From Clostridiaceae bacterium (GTDB lineage Bacteria; Bacillota; Clostridia; Lachnospirales; Lachnospiraceae): 64,000 nt of DNA. The DNA lies in assembly GCA_910575435.1 (NCBI GenBank), contig CAJTGI010000003.1, positions 271,545 to 335,544 on the forward strand, read 5' to 3'. Both the position numbers and the translations under genes were made by a program. The notes beneath the pieces are model-generated. The model made no database searches, was not told the DNA's origin, and was given only the letters and a program-made list of their open reading frames with translations. Below are positions 27,669-36,719 of this stretch, in pieces (position 1 is the first letter of the stretch; every line of letters starts with the position of its first letter).

Positions 27669-27716
27669 GTAAGATTTTATCAAGTGCAGCCAATCTGGCT
27701 TGCACTTTGATTTTAC
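27669..27716 (+). terminator. Long stem-loop after the PocR-GGDEF-EAL gene
   Basis: GTAAGATTTTATCAAGTGCA pairs with TGCACTTTGATTTTAC, with an inner GCC/GGC pairing, 18 bases after the stop codon. The stem is long but imperfect, and there is no clear T run outside it. Confidence 0.5.
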
Positions 27717-27723
27717 GAAAGAG

Positions 27724-27750
27724 CTAGCACTCGATAAAGAGAAGTGCTAA
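27724..27750 (+). promoter_or_regulatory. CIRCE operator (HrcA binding site) before lon
   Basis: CTAGCACTC-N9-AAGTGCTAA differs from the CIRCE consensus TTAGCACTC-N9-GAGTGCTAA at one base in each arm, with the exact 9-base spacer. It lies 56 bases before the lon start codon, the position of a repressor site in the 5' leader or promoter. Confidence 0.85.
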
Positions 27751-27805
27751 CAAAATATGGCACGCCGTGGAAGGCGTCGCTGCCATGTATGAATAGGAGG
27801 AGAAC

Positions 27806-30100
27806 ATGTTAGTTATACCAGTATATGATACATTGCTTCTACCTTTTGTAGAGATTCACGTGCAGGAAGACGTGTTTTCGGAGATAGAGCTGGAGAATAT
27901 CCAGGAGGAAGAAGAGTTTCTCGTGGTACCCATCAAAAAACAGAAGGACAGGGATCAGCTGTGCCAGGATGATTTCTATTCCGTGGGAGTATTGGCCAGG
28001 AGGACAGCCAGTTTCAGCCAGGAGGAGCAGAGGCTGATGACGGTGGAGATAGGGGACCGGGTGCATCTGGGAGAGATGAGCATTGCCCCGGAGAGGGTGG
28101 AAGCTTCCTATGATGTGCTGCAGGATGTGCAGGATGTCTCTGAGAGGGATGAAAAGGCATTTCTCAGGGAATTTAAGGGCTATGCGAAAGATTTGGTGGA
28201 AAATCTCCCGGCAGGGGTGATGTATAAGGGAATCATCCGCCGATGGAAGACCATGCACGAGGCTGCCACCAATCTGGGTGCTTTTCTGGATTTGGATTCG
28301 GAGGAGCGCTATGCCATTCTGGCGGAGGATTCCAGAAATAGGAGATTTCAGCTGATTATGGAGGGCATCAAGCGTTTGGTGGGCGCCAAGTCCTGGAATG
28401 AGGAACTCCATCGGAAGATGTCGGAAAAAGAGGAAAAAGCCTATAAGATGATGGCGATTAAAAAGCAGATGCGGGTGCTGGAGCAGGAATTGGACCATAT
28501 GGAGGAGGGAAATGCCTCCGAGCAGGAAATGTTTGCAGAGCGCATCGCCCAGGCTGGCATGCCGGAGGAAGTGGAGAAGGAGGCTAAGCGGGTGCTGAAG
28601 CGCTTTGCCATGGAGGATGGCCACGGCAGCGAGTATGGCACGCTCTATGAATATCTTGACTTTATCACCAGCCTTTCCTGGAAAGAGGAAGAGGGGCAGG
28701 AAATTGATCTGGCAGAGGCCAGAAAGGTGCTGGAAAAAGATCATTTTGGGCTGGATAAGGTGAAGAAGCGGGTGCTGGAGCAGTTGGCAGTGATGCGGCT
28801 GAGAGGGAAGCAGACGGGTTCTATTCTTTTATTTGCGGGGGCTCCCGGCACGGGCAAGACCAGCATGGGCCAGAGCATTGCCAGGGCGTTAAATCGGAAG
28901 TTCGTGCGCATCAGTTTGGGAGGCGTCCGGGACGAGGCCGAGATCCGGGGGCACAGAAGAACTTATGTGGGCGCCATGCCTGGAAGGATTATGGAGGGCA
29001 TCAAGCGCAGCGGGGTGAAGAATCCAGTGGTGGTGCTGGATGAGATTGATAAGTTGGGCCAGGACTACAAGGGAGATCCGGCCAATGCCCTGCTGGAAGT
29101 GCTGGACCCGGAGCAAAACCATTCCTATGTGGATCATTTTATGAATGTGCCCTATGATTTGTCCAATGTATTTTTCCTTTGTACTGCCAATACATTGGAT
29201 GGGATTCCCGCCCCCCTTCTTGACCGCATGGAGGTGATTTCCCTGGAGGGATATACGCCCACGGAGAAATACCAGATCGGTCGGAAGTATTTGCTTCCAA
29301 AGTCCTTGGAGCAGGTGGGGTTGAAGAAGAGTCAGGTGTCCGTCACCCAGGGTGCAATGAAAAAGATTATCTCGGATTACACCAGGGAGGCCGGGGTGCG
29401 GGGACTGAAGAAGCAGTTGGATAAGATTTGCCGATTTGCCGCAGTGGAAGTGGTGGAGAAGGAGGCGGATAAGATTTCCATCAAGGAGAGGGATCTCAGG
29501 GAGATTCTTGGAAAAAAGGTTGCCAGCCATGACAAGGCTGGGAAGAAGAACCCGCCGGGAGTGGCCACAGGCCTAGCCTGGACCCAGGCGGGGGGCGAGA
29601 TGCTCTTTGTGGAGACAGTGAAGACGAAGGGGTCTGGAAAGGTTCACCTCACGGGAAAGCTGGGAGATGTGATGAAGGAGTCGGCAGAGTTGGCATATAC
29701 CCTGGTGAAGTCTGATTTCTGGGACAGCGCGGTAGACTTTGAGAAGACTGATGTACACATCCATGTGCCAGAGGGCGCAGTGCCGAAGGATGGGCCTTCT
29801 GCGGGAATCACCCTCTATACGGCTCTCTCCTCTCTGATGCTAGATAAGCCGGTGAAGCCTGATCTTGCCATGACCGGGGAGGTGTCCCTCCAGGGCAAGG
29901 TGCTGCCTATCGGCGGGCTTCCGGAAAAATTGATGGCCGCCCAGCGGGCCGGCATCAAGAAGGTATTAATCCCCAAGGAAAACGAGGAGGACTTGCGGGA
30001 TGTGGCGGAGGAGATCAAGGAGAAGCTGGAGATTCTACCGGTAGAAAATATTACCCAGGTGGCCAGAGAGGCCATGGGGATTGAGAGGCAGCGACGATAG
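27806..30100 (+). CDS. lon: ATP-dependent protease Lon
   Basis: Lon degrades misfolded and regulatory proteins. The 764-residue product has the N-terminal LON domain (LVIPVYDTLLLPFVEIHV), a coiled-coil middle, an AAA+ module with FAGAPGTGKTSMGQ and VVLDEIDKLG, and the Ser-Lys protease domain with PKDGPSAGIT and the Lys in SLQGKVLPIGGLPEK. ATG 27806 follows TAGGAGGAGAAC. The CIRCE site just upstream puts it under the HrcA heat-shock repressor. A strong hairpin ends the unit and is shared with the convergent gene. Confidence 0.96.
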   Translation: MLVIPVYDTLLLPFVEIHVQEDVFSEIELENIQEEEEFLVVPIKKQKDRDQLCQDDFYSVGVLARRTASFSQEEQRLMTVEIGDRVHLGEMSIAPERVEASYDVLQDVQDVSERDEKAFLREFKGYAKDLVENLPAGVMYKGIIRRWKTMHEAATNLGAFLDLDSEERYAILAEDSRNRRFQLIMEGIKRLVGAKSWNEELHRKMSEKEEKAYKMMAIKKQMRVLEQELDHMEEGNASEQEMFAERIAQAGMPEEVEKEAKRVLKRFAMEDGHGSEYGTLYEYLDFITSLSWKEEEGQEIDLAEARKVLEKDHFGLDKVKKRVLEQLAVMRLRGKQTGSILLFAGAPGTGKTSMGQSIARALNRKFVRISLGGVRDEAEIRGHRRTYVGAMPGRIMEGIKRSGVKNPVVVLDEIDKLGQDYKGDPANALLEVLDPEQNHSYVDHFMNVPYDLSNVFFLCTANTLDGIPAPLLDRMEVISLEGYTPTEKYQIGRKYLLPKSLEQVGLKKSQVSVTQGAMKKIISDYTREAGVRGLKKQLDKICRFAAVEVVEKEADKISIKERDLREILGKKVASHDKAGKKNPPGVATGLAWTQAGGEMLFVETVKTKGSGKVHLTGKLGDVMKESAELAYTLVKSDFWDSAVDFEKTDVHIHVPEGAVPKDGPSAGITLYTALSSLMLDKPVKPDLAMTGEVSLQGKVLPIGGLPEKLMAAQRAGIKKVLIPKENEEDLRDVAEEIKEKLEILPVENITQVAREAMGIERQRR

Positions 30101-30103
30101 ATT

Positions 30104-30152
30104 AAAAAATATTCCCCCCATGGCTGGTTGCATCAGCCAAGGGGGGAATATT
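30104..30152. terminator. Bidirectional terminator between lon and the hemerythrin gene
   Basis: AATATTCCCCCC (30108-30119) pairs perfectly with GGGGGGAATATT (30141-30152), and GGCTG/CAGCC pair inside the loop. Read on the reverse strand the stem is followed by a run of T, so it serves the convergent reverse gene at least as well as lon. Confidence 0.9.
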
Positions 30153-30160
30153 CATTTGCT

Positions 30161-31555
30161 TTATTTCTTCGAGAAAAATGAATCGATATTGCTTTTGATT
30201 CTCTCATCTGGCAAGGTTTTTAACAGGTATCTTTCCGGTTTTAATTCCATGACCTTCTGGACGGTTTCCCTGTCGCCCCTTCCGGTGAGAAAGATTACCG
30301 GGATGTCTGCGATATCCTTATCGGAGCGAATCATTTCCAGTGTCTGCCTTCCATCGCAGACTGGCATCTCATAATCCAGAAGAATAAGGTCAGGTCTGTC
30401 CATTGTCAGGTTTTTGATTGCCGATACGCTGGAGTCTGCCTCTGCCATCTCATAACTTCCAGCCAGCAGCCCGATAATCCTGCTGCGCATGAAGTCTGAA
30501 TCGTCCACCACCATGATTTTCTTTTTCCTCTCTACATCTTGGGTGATTTCTCCATCATCTCCGTCCCCATCGGTCTCTGCCTCTGCTTCCGATGTCTTGT
30601 CTGCAGTAATATACTCATGGACTGCGTGGAGCGCTCCCTTGTGGTCAAATGACGATGTGAGTTTGCCCCGGATGGAATCGGAGGTTGCCATGCAGAATGC
30701 AAAATATCCCTCTCCCGTGTCAAAGAGGAGGCTGCAGGGCGGATGGGACCGGTCAAAGGATTTCTTCAGCTGTTCATGGGTGAGCAGGCCCTCCTTCTCT
30801 ATCTTGTATAAATCCAAAGATGGAATGTGTTCCCTCAGCTTTTCTAACAGCTGCCGAGTAATGTATCTGGTGACATTGATAATCATATCATCAATTTTCT
30901 GGTAATCGGTATTCAATATCCGGCCAATCATCTTAAGAAGCAGCGACTCCTCGAAAACCAGCGTGATTTCCCATTTTTCATTCTGCTGGCCGCGATATAT
31001 CAGTCGGTTGCAGATGATTTTTCCAAAATCTTCCCCGGCGTATTGCTCGCTAATGATTTTGGCCTTCATCTGAAACATGTCTGAGGTAAGCTGAACGATG
31101 GCCTGTTCCAAGGAGTCAATCTCTTCTTCGTGTGGAATATCGGCCCATTTGCTAGCCATTTTTCCCACGATGGCCATATCTTCCGTCTGGGTATGTGCCA
31201 CGACCCAGCCAATGCACACTCCCAGGAAATGCCGGATGGCTTCTATAGAGTAGTTGGTCTCTACCATCTCTTCTTCCAACGCCGGGAGCGTGTCAAAACG
31301 AAAATTGTCATGCAGGCGCTTATGTATGTCATACTGCTCGTAATTGTTGGAGCGCATATATGCTTCCTCATGCTCGAAATGCTCGATTGTATGGTTTTTC
31401 AGGTATTTTATGCCCTCTCGACATGCCCATTCGCTTTTGTCCTCATCTTCGCTGATTCTGAGAAGCTTATTCATGGTTGAAAAAAGCTGCTTGTGCTCCT
31501 TGTCAATAAAGTCCACGCCCAGTGCGTAATTATCATGCCATTTTATTTCTTCCAC
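30161..31555 (-). CDS. Hemerythrin-domain signalling protein with C-terminal receiver domain
   Basis: The 464-residue protein begins with a bacteriohemerythrin domain (WHDNYALGVDFIDKEHKQLF, NHTIEHFEHEEAYM, HKRLHDNFRF), whose di-iron site binds oxygen. A middle domain of about 150 residues resembles the CheX/CheC fold weakly, and a C-terminal receiver has MVVDDSDFM, LDYEMPVCDG and the conserved Lys in LLKTLP. It may link oxygen or redox sensing to two-component signalling. The start is GTG at 31555 (reverse strand) after AAGGAGGGTTAAA; an upstream ATG at 31654 would add 33 residues of non-hemerythrin sequence. A TATAAT lies about 35 bases upstream. Confidence 0.85.
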   Translation of the reverse strand: MEEIKWHDNYALGVDFIDKEHKQLFSTMNKLLRISEDEDKSEWACREGIKYLKNHTIEHFEHEEAYMRSNNYEQYDIHKRLHDNFRFDTLPALEEEMVETNYSIEAIRHFLGVCIGWVVAHTQTEDMAIVGKMASKWADIPHEEEIDSLEQAIVQLTSDMFQMKAKIISEQYAGEDFGKIICNRLIYRGQQNEKWEITLVFEESLLLKMIGRILNTDYQKIDDMIINVTRYITRQLLEKLREHIPSLDLYKIEKEGLLTHEQLKKSFDRSHPPCSLLFDTGEGYFAFCMATSDSIRGKLTSSFDHKGALHAVHEYITADKTSEAEAETDGDGDDGEITQDVERKKKIMVVDDSDFMRSRIIGLLAGSYEMAEADSSVSAIKNLTMDRPDLILLDYEMPVCDGRQTLEMIRSDKDIADIPVIFLTGRGDRETVQKVMELKPERYLLKTLPDERIKSNIDSFFSKK

Positions 31556-31741
31556 TTTAACCCTCCTTGCTTTGTAGCAGCGCATATTATATGGATGCAA
31601 GGCTTTGGCAAACTTTGGCCCCTGCATTCCTGACCCAATATGACGCTTTATCATTAATCATGAAAATAACACATCAAAGTATATTATACCATTTTTTTGC
31701 AATTTTGGCTATCACAACTTACATAAAAATGAAATATACAG

Positions 31742-31770
31742 TTGTTGGGCAAGTGGTTCCGTGGTAAAAT
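31742..31770 (+). promoter_or_regulatory. Possible promoter of the gene at 31876
   Basis: TTGTTG (31742-31747) and TAAAAT (31765-31770) are 17 bases apart, about 105 bases before the start codon. Confidence 0.45.
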
Positions 31771-31784
31771 AATAGCAGAAGACT

Positions 31785-31813
31785 TGTAACTTGGACTGGC
31801 GATGCTGCCAGTG
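31785..31813 (+). repeat. Small CCAG/CTGG hairpin element, family C
   Basis: ACTGGC (31795-31800) pairs with GCCAGT (31807-31812) in the leader of the following gene; related to the hairpin before ribE. Confidence 0.35.
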
Positions 31814-31875
31814 CATTGGCGCAATAATACAATGGCATATTTGAAAATGAGATTTATGAAAGGGAGGACAGGCTG

Positions 31876-32169
31876 ATGAAATGTAGAAGGGTGAATATGG
31901 AAGCTGACGTATTGAAGTATGAATTGGGCAAGGGGCTGGAAGATGGTTTTGAACTGTGGACGGACGTGGTCACCAAGGGATGGATTGTGACGGATTCCCT
32001 GGTGAAGATGGCGAGGGAGAATGGGCAGTACGTGTGTCCCTATATTCTTCATCGAAGGGGCCGGACCTTCATCAATGAGGGGGATTATATCATTACGGAT
32101 GCGGATGGGACGAAGCATGTGTGTGGGGAGGATAAGATTTTTACCAGATATGAGAAGATGGAATCCTAA
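31876..32169 (+). CDS. Small conserved protein resembling the PGDYG domain
   Basis: This 97-residue soluble protein starts at ATG 31876 after GGGAGGACAGG; a second in-frame ATG (MEADVLK) lies seven codons in. The C-terminal part FINEGDYIITDADGTKHVCGEDKIFTRYEKM matches the pattern of PGDYG-type domains (GDY, G, D, F-x-x-x-Y), which are found alone or on other proteins and have no agreed function that I know. It is a single-gene unit between divergent regions. Confidence 0.65.
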   Translation: MKCRRVNMEADVLKYELGKGLEDGFELWTDVVTKGWIVTDSLVKMARENGQYVCPYILHRRGRTFINEGDYIITDADGTKHVCGEDKIFTRYEKMES

Positions 32170-32219
32170 CGGGTCGCATTAAAAGATTTGGCTTTTGCAG
32201 ACGGAAGGTGAAGAAACCC

Positions 32220-32248
32220 TTGAAAAAAGGGAAAATATGTGATATCAT
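32220..32248 (+). promoter_or_regulatory. Promoter of the riboflavin operon
   Basis: TTGAAA (32220-32225) and TATCAT (32243-32248) are 17 bases apart, placing the transcript start just before the FMN aptamer. Confidence 0.6.
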
Positions 32249-32261
32249 AATATGCGTTAAA

Positions 32262-32404
32262 TCTTCGGGGCGGGGTGAGATTCCCCACCGGCGGTGTTCT
32301 GCTCTGATGAGGAGCGGTCAGCCCGCGAGCGTGGCACTTTGGTGCATCGCATGATTTGGTGAGATTCCAAGGCCGACAGTATAGTCTGGATGTGAGAAGA
32401 AAAG
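32262..32404 (+). promoter_or_regulatory. FMN riboswitch (RFN element)
   Basis: The conserved RFN strings are present in order: TTCGGGGCGGGGTGAGATTC, CCCCACCGGCGGT, AGCCCGCGAGC, TTGGTGAGATTCCAAGGCCG and ACAGTATAGTCTGGATG. It controls the ribD-ribE-ribBA-ribH genes by FMN. The expression platform runs to the hairpin at 32522-32547. Confidence 0.97.
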
Positions 32405-32521
32405 GATATGTTATTGCGTGAGAGTACGGATTTCTGCCAGAAGATTAGTGCGGAAATCCTTCTTTTATTCTGGGAGGTATTGGGTCCAGTTTTTTCCATG
32501 CGATGATAAATGAATTTCATG

Positions 32522-32547
32522 TCCCGGAGATTTCCGGGATTTTTTGC
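32522..32547 (+). terminator. Intrinsic terminator of the FMN riboswitch
   Basis: TCCCGGA-GATT-TCCGGGA is followed by six T residues, 45 bases before ribD. It is the expected off-state terminator of the riboswitch. Confidence 0.88.
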
Positions 32548-32592
32548 GCTTTACAGGAAATCAAATTCTGAAAAAAGGCGAGGTGACGGTAT

Positions 32593-33735
32593 TTGGAAGA
32601 AAAATTTATGCTCCGGGCGATTGAGCTGGCTAAGGAGGGGGTGGGCAAGGTCAATCCCAATCCCCTGGTGGGGGCGGTGATTGTGAGAGATGGGGAAATC
32701 CTCAGCGAGGGATACCATGCCCGATATGGAGAACTTCATGCGGAGCGCCATGCGTTCAGCAGATTGGAGAATCCGGAGGCAGCCAGGGGAGCTCAGATGT
32801 ATGTGACGCTAGAGCCATGCTGCCATCAGGGAAAGCAGCCCCCCTGCACCCAGGCCATTATTGACCATGGGATCCGGAAAGTGTATGTGGGTTCTGACGA
32901 TCCCAATGTACTGGTGGCGGGAAAGGGAATTGCCCTTTTGCGGCAGGCGGGAGTCGAGGTGGAAACCCAGGTGATGAAAGAGGCTTGCGATGCGCTGAAT
33001 CCGGTTTTTTTCCATTATATTACAGAAAAGACGCCCTATGTGGTGATGAAGTATGCCATGACTCTGGATGGGAAGATTGCCTGTGACAGCGGAAAGAGCC
33101 AGTGGGTGACGGGAGAGCGGGCCAGAAACCACGTGCAGGAGACTAGGAATGCTCTGGCAGGGATTATGGTGGGGATTGGCACGGTGCTTGCCGATGATCC
33201 CAGCCTGACCTGCCGGATGCCAGGAGGAAGGAATCCGATTCGCATCATTGCTGACAGCCATCTCCGCATTCCCTTGGAATCAAAGATTGTGCAGACGGCA
33301 GGGGAGGTTGCTACCATCGTGGCGGCCACGGAAGAGGGATGTTCCAAATATGAAGAAAAACGCTATGATTTGGAAAAACTAGGCGTGAGAGTTCTGGCCG
33401 TGCCTGGGGGAACTTGCCCGGAGGGGGATGGTCATGTGCCTTCGGCGCAGAATCGGGTGGATTTGAATGCATTGATGAAAATCCTTGGAAGCCAGGGGAT
33501 TGACGGCATTCTCCTAGAGGGAGGCGCTGCATTGAACCAGAGCGCCCTGTGGGCGGGAATCGTCCAGAAGATTCAAGTATATGTTGCCCCAAAGATTTTT
33601 GGGGGAGGAGGCGCCTTTACCCCGGTGCGGGGGCTGGGGGTGGAAGAGCCATCGCAGGCGTTCTTATTCAGAAATCGCAGGATTACAGATTTTGGGGAGG
33701 ATATCCTGCTGGAGTATGAAATGTGTAAGAAGTGA
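32593..33735 (+). CDS. ribD: Bifunctional diaminohydroxyphosphoribosylaminopyrimidine deaminase / 5-amino-6-(5-phosphoribosylamino)uracil reductase
   Basis: RibD carries out the second and third steps of riboflavin synthesis. The 380-residue protein has the zinc deaminase motifs LHAERHAF and PCCHQGKQPPC in its first 150 residues, then the reductase domain starting at PYVVMKYAMTLDGKIA with LLEGGAALN later. It begins with TTG 32593, seven bases after AGGTG; the next Met is at residue 6. First gene after the FMN riboswitch. Confidence 0.95.
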   Translation: MEEKFMLRAIELAKEGVGKVNPNPLVGAVIVRDGEILSEGYHARYGELHAERHAFSRLENPEAARGAQMYVTLEPCCHQGKQPPCTQAIIDHGIRKVYVGSDDPNVLVAGKGIALLRQAGVEVETQVMKEACDALNPVFFHYITEKTPYVVMKYAMTLDGKIACDSGKSQWVTGERARNHVQETRNALAGIMVGIGTVLADDPSLTCRMPGGRNPIRIIADSHLRIPLESKIVQTAGEVATIVAATEEGCSKYEEKRYDLEKLGVRVLAVPGGTCPEGDGHVPSAQNRVDLNALMKILGSQGIDGILLEGGAALNQSALWAGIVQKIQVYVAPKIFGGGGAFTPVRGLGVEEPSQAFLFRNRRITDFGEDILLEYEMCKK

Positions 33736-33811
33736 AGATTTCCTAAGGCAATGCGAATGTATGATTTGCACGAAAAAACCATGCCTAAGAAAATCTAAGT
33801 CATTTTTAAGT

Positions 33812-33838
33812 AGAACGCAAAGGCGGCGTTCTTCCGTT
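33812..33838 (+). terminator. Hairpin between ribD and ribE
   Basis: AGAACGC (33812-33818) pairs with GCGTTCT (33826-33832), followed by TCCGTTTTC. It could reduce read-through from ribD into ribE. Confidence 0.45.
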
Positions 33839-33848
33839 TTCATGTAGA

Positions 33849-33873
33849 TGTTTGTGCCAGCATGGCTGGCATG
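33849..33873 (+). repeat. Small CCAG/CTGG hairpin element, family C (best copy)
   Basis: TGCCAGC-ATG-GCTGGCA (33855-33871) is a perfect 7-base-pair hairpin inside TGTTTGTGCCAG, 40 bases before the ribE start. Confidence 0.5.
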
Positions 33874-33912
33874 ATTGATAGAATAGGAAATGTGCGGGAG
33901 GAGATGATAGCG

Positions 33913-34572
33913 ATGTTTACGGGGATTGTGGAGGAGATGGGCAGGTTAAAATCCATTGTCCAGGGGAATCACTCGGCGGTGCTTGCCATAGAGGCCTCCA
34001 AGGTGCTGGAGGGGAGTCAGGTTGGCGATAGCATTGCGGTGAATGGCGTATGCCTCACGGTGATCTCCATAGGTTCTGGGGAATTTAAGGCGGATGTGAT
34101 GGCGGAGACGCTGAGGCGGAGTTCCCTGGGGGGGCTTGGCCGGGGCAGCCGGGTGAATCTGGAGCGGGCCATGGCGGCGGACGGAAGGTTTGGGGGACAT
34201 ATCGTGTCCGGCCACATTGATGGTACCGGCACCATTGCCTCCATGAAAAAAGAGGGCAATGCGGTGTGGGTTACGGTTGACGCCGAAGAGCAACTGCTAA
34301 AGTACATCGTGGAAAAGGGGTCCATTGCCATCGACGGCATCAGCCTGACGGTGGCGGCGGTGACGGAGAGTAGTTTTTCCGTGTCGCTGATTCCCCACAC
34401 GGGGTCGGAGACTACATTGCTTCAGAGAAAGCCCGGGGATCGAGTGAATTTGGAAAATGATATCATTGGAAAATACGTGGAGCGTCTGCTGGGCTTTGGT
34501 GGGAAGGAGCAGGATAGGGGGGAGAGTCAGAGCGATATTACCATGGATTTTCTTGCAAAACATGGATTTTAG
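33913..34572 (+). CDS. ribE: Riboflavin synthase alpha chain
   Basis: RibE dismutates two lumazines into riboflavin. The 219-residue protein starts with the hallmark MFTGIVEE and has two homologous lumazine-binding domains, the first with SIAVNGVCLTVI and GGHIVSGHIDG, the second with SIAIDGISLTVA and LIPHT. The in-frame start at 33862 would add 17 residues before MFTGIVEE and is rejected. Part of the riboswitch-led operon. Confidence 0.96.
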   Translation: MFTGIVEEMGRLKSIVQGNHSAVLAIEASKVLEGSQVGDSIAVNGVCLTVISIGSGEFKADVMAETLRRSSLGGLGRGSRVNLERAMAADGRFGGHIVSGHIDGTGTIASMKKEGNAVWVTVDAEEQLLKYIVEKGSIAIDGISLTVAAVTESSFSVSLIPHTGSETTLLQRKPGDRVNLENDIIGKYVERLLGFGGKEQDRGESQSDITMDFLAKHGF

Positions 34573-34711
34573 ATTATTTGGGCGATATTTGCATGTGCAT
34601 TTCATTTGTGAAAGCGTTATTGCATTGTAAATAAGTTTTGATAGTTGTGAATCACAGAGCGTCAAATAGTAACAACCGACAATGGAGAATCGTTAGAAGG
34701 AGGTCAAATAG

Positions 34712-35920
34712 ATGGAAACTGCGTTTAACACCATTGATGAATTGCTGGAGGAGATCAGGAATGGAAAGATTGTGGTGGTCATTGACGATGAGGACAGGGA
34801 AAACGAGGGGGACGTGATTTGCGCCGCCCAGTTTGCCACCACGGAGAATGTGAATTTTATGGCATCCTATGCCAAGGGACTGATCTGCATGCCTATGGAT
34901 GAGGAATATACGGACAAATTAGGGCTGCATCAGATGTGCGAGGTGAACACGGATAATCACTGCACGGCCTTTACCGTGTCCATTGACTATAAGGACACGG
35001 AAACGGGGATTTCTGCCTATGAGCGATCCATCACTGCCATGAAGACGGTGGCGTCGGGGGTGAAGCCGGAGGATTTTCGCACGCCGGGGCATATGTTTCC
35101 ACTCCAGGCAAAAAAGGGAGGGGTGCTGGAGCGCAATGGCCACACGGAGGCCACGGTGGACTTGGTGAGATTGGCGGGGCTGGCTCCCGTGGGGCTTTGC
35201 TGTGAGATTATGCGGGATGATGGGTATATGGCGAGAACCCCCGAACTTCTGGAGTTTGCCAAAAAGCACCAGTTGAAGGTCGGGCGCATTGCGGACCTAG
35301 TGCAGTACCGCAAGGAGCATGAAATCTTGGTGGAGTGCGTGGCTAAGGCGAAGATGCCTACCCGCTACGGGGAGTTTACCATCCATGGCTATGTGAATAA
35401 GATGAATGGGGAACACCATGTGGCACTGGTGAAGGGAGATATCACGGATGGTGCGCCGGTGCTGTGCCGAGTGCATTCGGAATGCCTGACGGGGGATGCC
35501 CTGGGCTCTGCCAGGTGCGATTGCGGGCAGCAGTATGATGCCGCCATGAAGATGATTGCCAAGGAGGGCAGGGGGGTTTTGCTGTATATGCGCCAGGAGG
35601 GCAGGGGAATTGGCCTGATTAATAAGATTCGTGCCTATGAGCTGCAGGATCGGGGCAGGGATACGGTGGATGCCAATTTGGAACTGGGATTTCCCGAGGA
35701 TGCCAGGGATTACACTATAGGAACTCAGATATTGGTGGATTTGGGAATTCGGGAACTGCGGCTGATGACAAACAATCCCTTGAAGGTATATGGGCTGTCG
35801 GGCTATCATCTGGAGATTGTGGAGAGGGTTCCTATTGAGATGGAGCCCGGGAAATTTGACTCCTTCTATCTGAAGACGAAGAAGGAGCGGATGGGGCATC
35901 TTTTGAACAATGTAGATTAG
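34712..35920 (+). CDS. ribBA: Bifunctional 3,4-dihydroxy-2-butanone 4-phosphate synthase / GTP cyclohydrolase II
   Basis: RibBA supplies both branches of riboflavin synthesis. The 402-residue protein has the RibB half with [11 protein letters not shown] and RTPGHMFPL...GHTEATVDL, then the RibA half with [18 protein letters not shown] (three Cys zinc ligands) and [13 protein letters not shown] 34712 follows AGAAGGAGGTC. Length is normal. Confidence 0.97.
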   Translation: METAFNTIDELLEEIRNGKIVVVIDDEDRENEGDVICAAQFATTENVNFMASYAKGLICMPMDEEYTDKLGLHQMCEVNTDNHCTAFTVSIDYKDTETGISAYERSITAMKTVASGVKPEDFRTPGHMFPLQAKKGGVLERNGHTEATVDLVRLAGLAPVGLCCEIMRDDGYMARTPELLEFAKKHQLKVGRIADLVQYRKEHEILVECVAKAKMPTRYGEFTIHGYVNKMNGEHHVALVKGDITDGAPVLCRVHSECLTGDALGSARCDCGQQYDAAMKMIAKEGRGVLLYMRQEGRGIGLINKIRAYELQDRGRDTVDANLELGFPEDARDYTIGTQILVDLGIRELRLMTNNPLKVYGLSGYHLEIVERVPIEMEPGKFDSFYLKTKKERMGHLLNNVD

Positions 35921-35991
35921 GGCTGCTGTCTTGATGGCAGAGGCTTGACGTATTGTATCGCTGATACCGTACGCTGGCAATATCGTGGGTA

Positions 35992-36034
35992 TGCGCCGCA
36001 TGGCACGGATTGCTGTTGATGAATATGCGGCGCA
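35992..36034 (+). promoter_or_regulatory. Stem-loop abutting the ribH ribosome site
   Basis: TGCGCCGCAT (35992-36001) pairs perfectly with ATGCGGCGCA (36025-36034) around a 23-base loop. GAAAAGAGG and the ribH start follow at once. It could affect ribH translation or RNA stability. Confidence 0.5.
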
Positions 36035-36049
36035 GAAAAGAGGATGATT

Positions 36050-36514
36050 ATGAGAGTGTTAGAAGGAAACGTTGTGGCAGATGGAGTGAAGATTGGCATT
36101 GTGGGGGCGAGGTTTAATGAATTTATTGTATCCAAACTGATTAGCGGCGCCCAGGATGGTCTGGTGCGCCATGGGGTTAGGGATGAGGATATCACGCTGG
36201 CCTGGGTTCCCGGGGCTTTTGAGATTCCGATGGTGGCAAAGAAGATGGCTCTGTCGGGGGACTATGATGCGGTCATCTGCCTGGGCGCGGTAATCCGTGG
36301 AGCCACCAGCCACTATGACTATGTGTGCGCAGAGGTTTCCAAGGGTATCGCGGCAGTGGGATTGGAGGCAGGGATTCCCGTGATGTTTGGCGTGGTGACC
36401 ACGGACAATATCGAGCAGGCTATTGAGAGAGCGGGTACCAAGGCGGGCAATAAGGGTTATGACTGCGCGCTGGGAGCCATCGAGATGATCAATCTGGCAA
36501 AGCAGCTGGGTTAA
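36050..36514 (+). CDS. ribH: 6,7-dimethyl-8-ribityllumazine synthase
   Basis: RibH condenses the two riboflavin precursors into lumazine and forms large capsids. The 154-residue protein has [26 protein letters not shown] and [14 protein letters not shown] with the catalytic His. ATG 36050 has better spacing from AGAGG than ATG 36044. A 12-base-pair hairpin closes the operon. Confidence 0.96.
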   Translation: MRVLEGNVVADGVKIGIVGARFNEFIVSKLISGAQDGLVRHGVRDEDITLAWVPGAFEIPMVAKKMALSGDYDAVICLGAVIRGATSHYDYVCAEVSKGIAAVGLEAGIPVMFGVVTTDNIEQAIERAGTKAGNKGYDCALGAIEMINLAKQLG

Positions 36515-36595
36515 GTGGCTTTTGCTATTCACGGTTGCTGCGAATTGCAATGATGGTCCGGATGGCAACATTTTCTAGGGGCAATATTTTCTGAT

Positions 36596-36626
36596 TAAAT
36601 CGCCAGTTGCAAAGGAACTGGCGATT
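36596..36626 (+). terminator. Terminator-like hairpin after ribH
   Basis: AAATCGCCAGTT (36596-36607) pairs perfectly with AACTGGCGATTT (36615-36626) around a 7-base loop. The T run is only the end of the stem, so it could also act on RNA stability. Confidence 0.7.
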
Positions 36627-36719
36627 TGCTATACTGTATAGTTAGAGATGTTGCTCTTTTCCATGAGTGGCTGTGCATGGCAATAGAGAGAATACTTTAC
36701 AGAGAGATGGGGGATTATG

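Larger units (their letters stand above)
31556..31875. other. Divergent intergenic region
   Basis: This gap separates the reverse-strand hemerythrin gene from the forward gene at 31876. It holds the reverse-strand ribosome site AAGGAGGG and a reverse TATAAT near 31590, a forward promoter candidate at 31742-31770, and a small CCAG/CTGG hairpin at 31785-31813. No gene is apparent. Confidence 0.6.
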
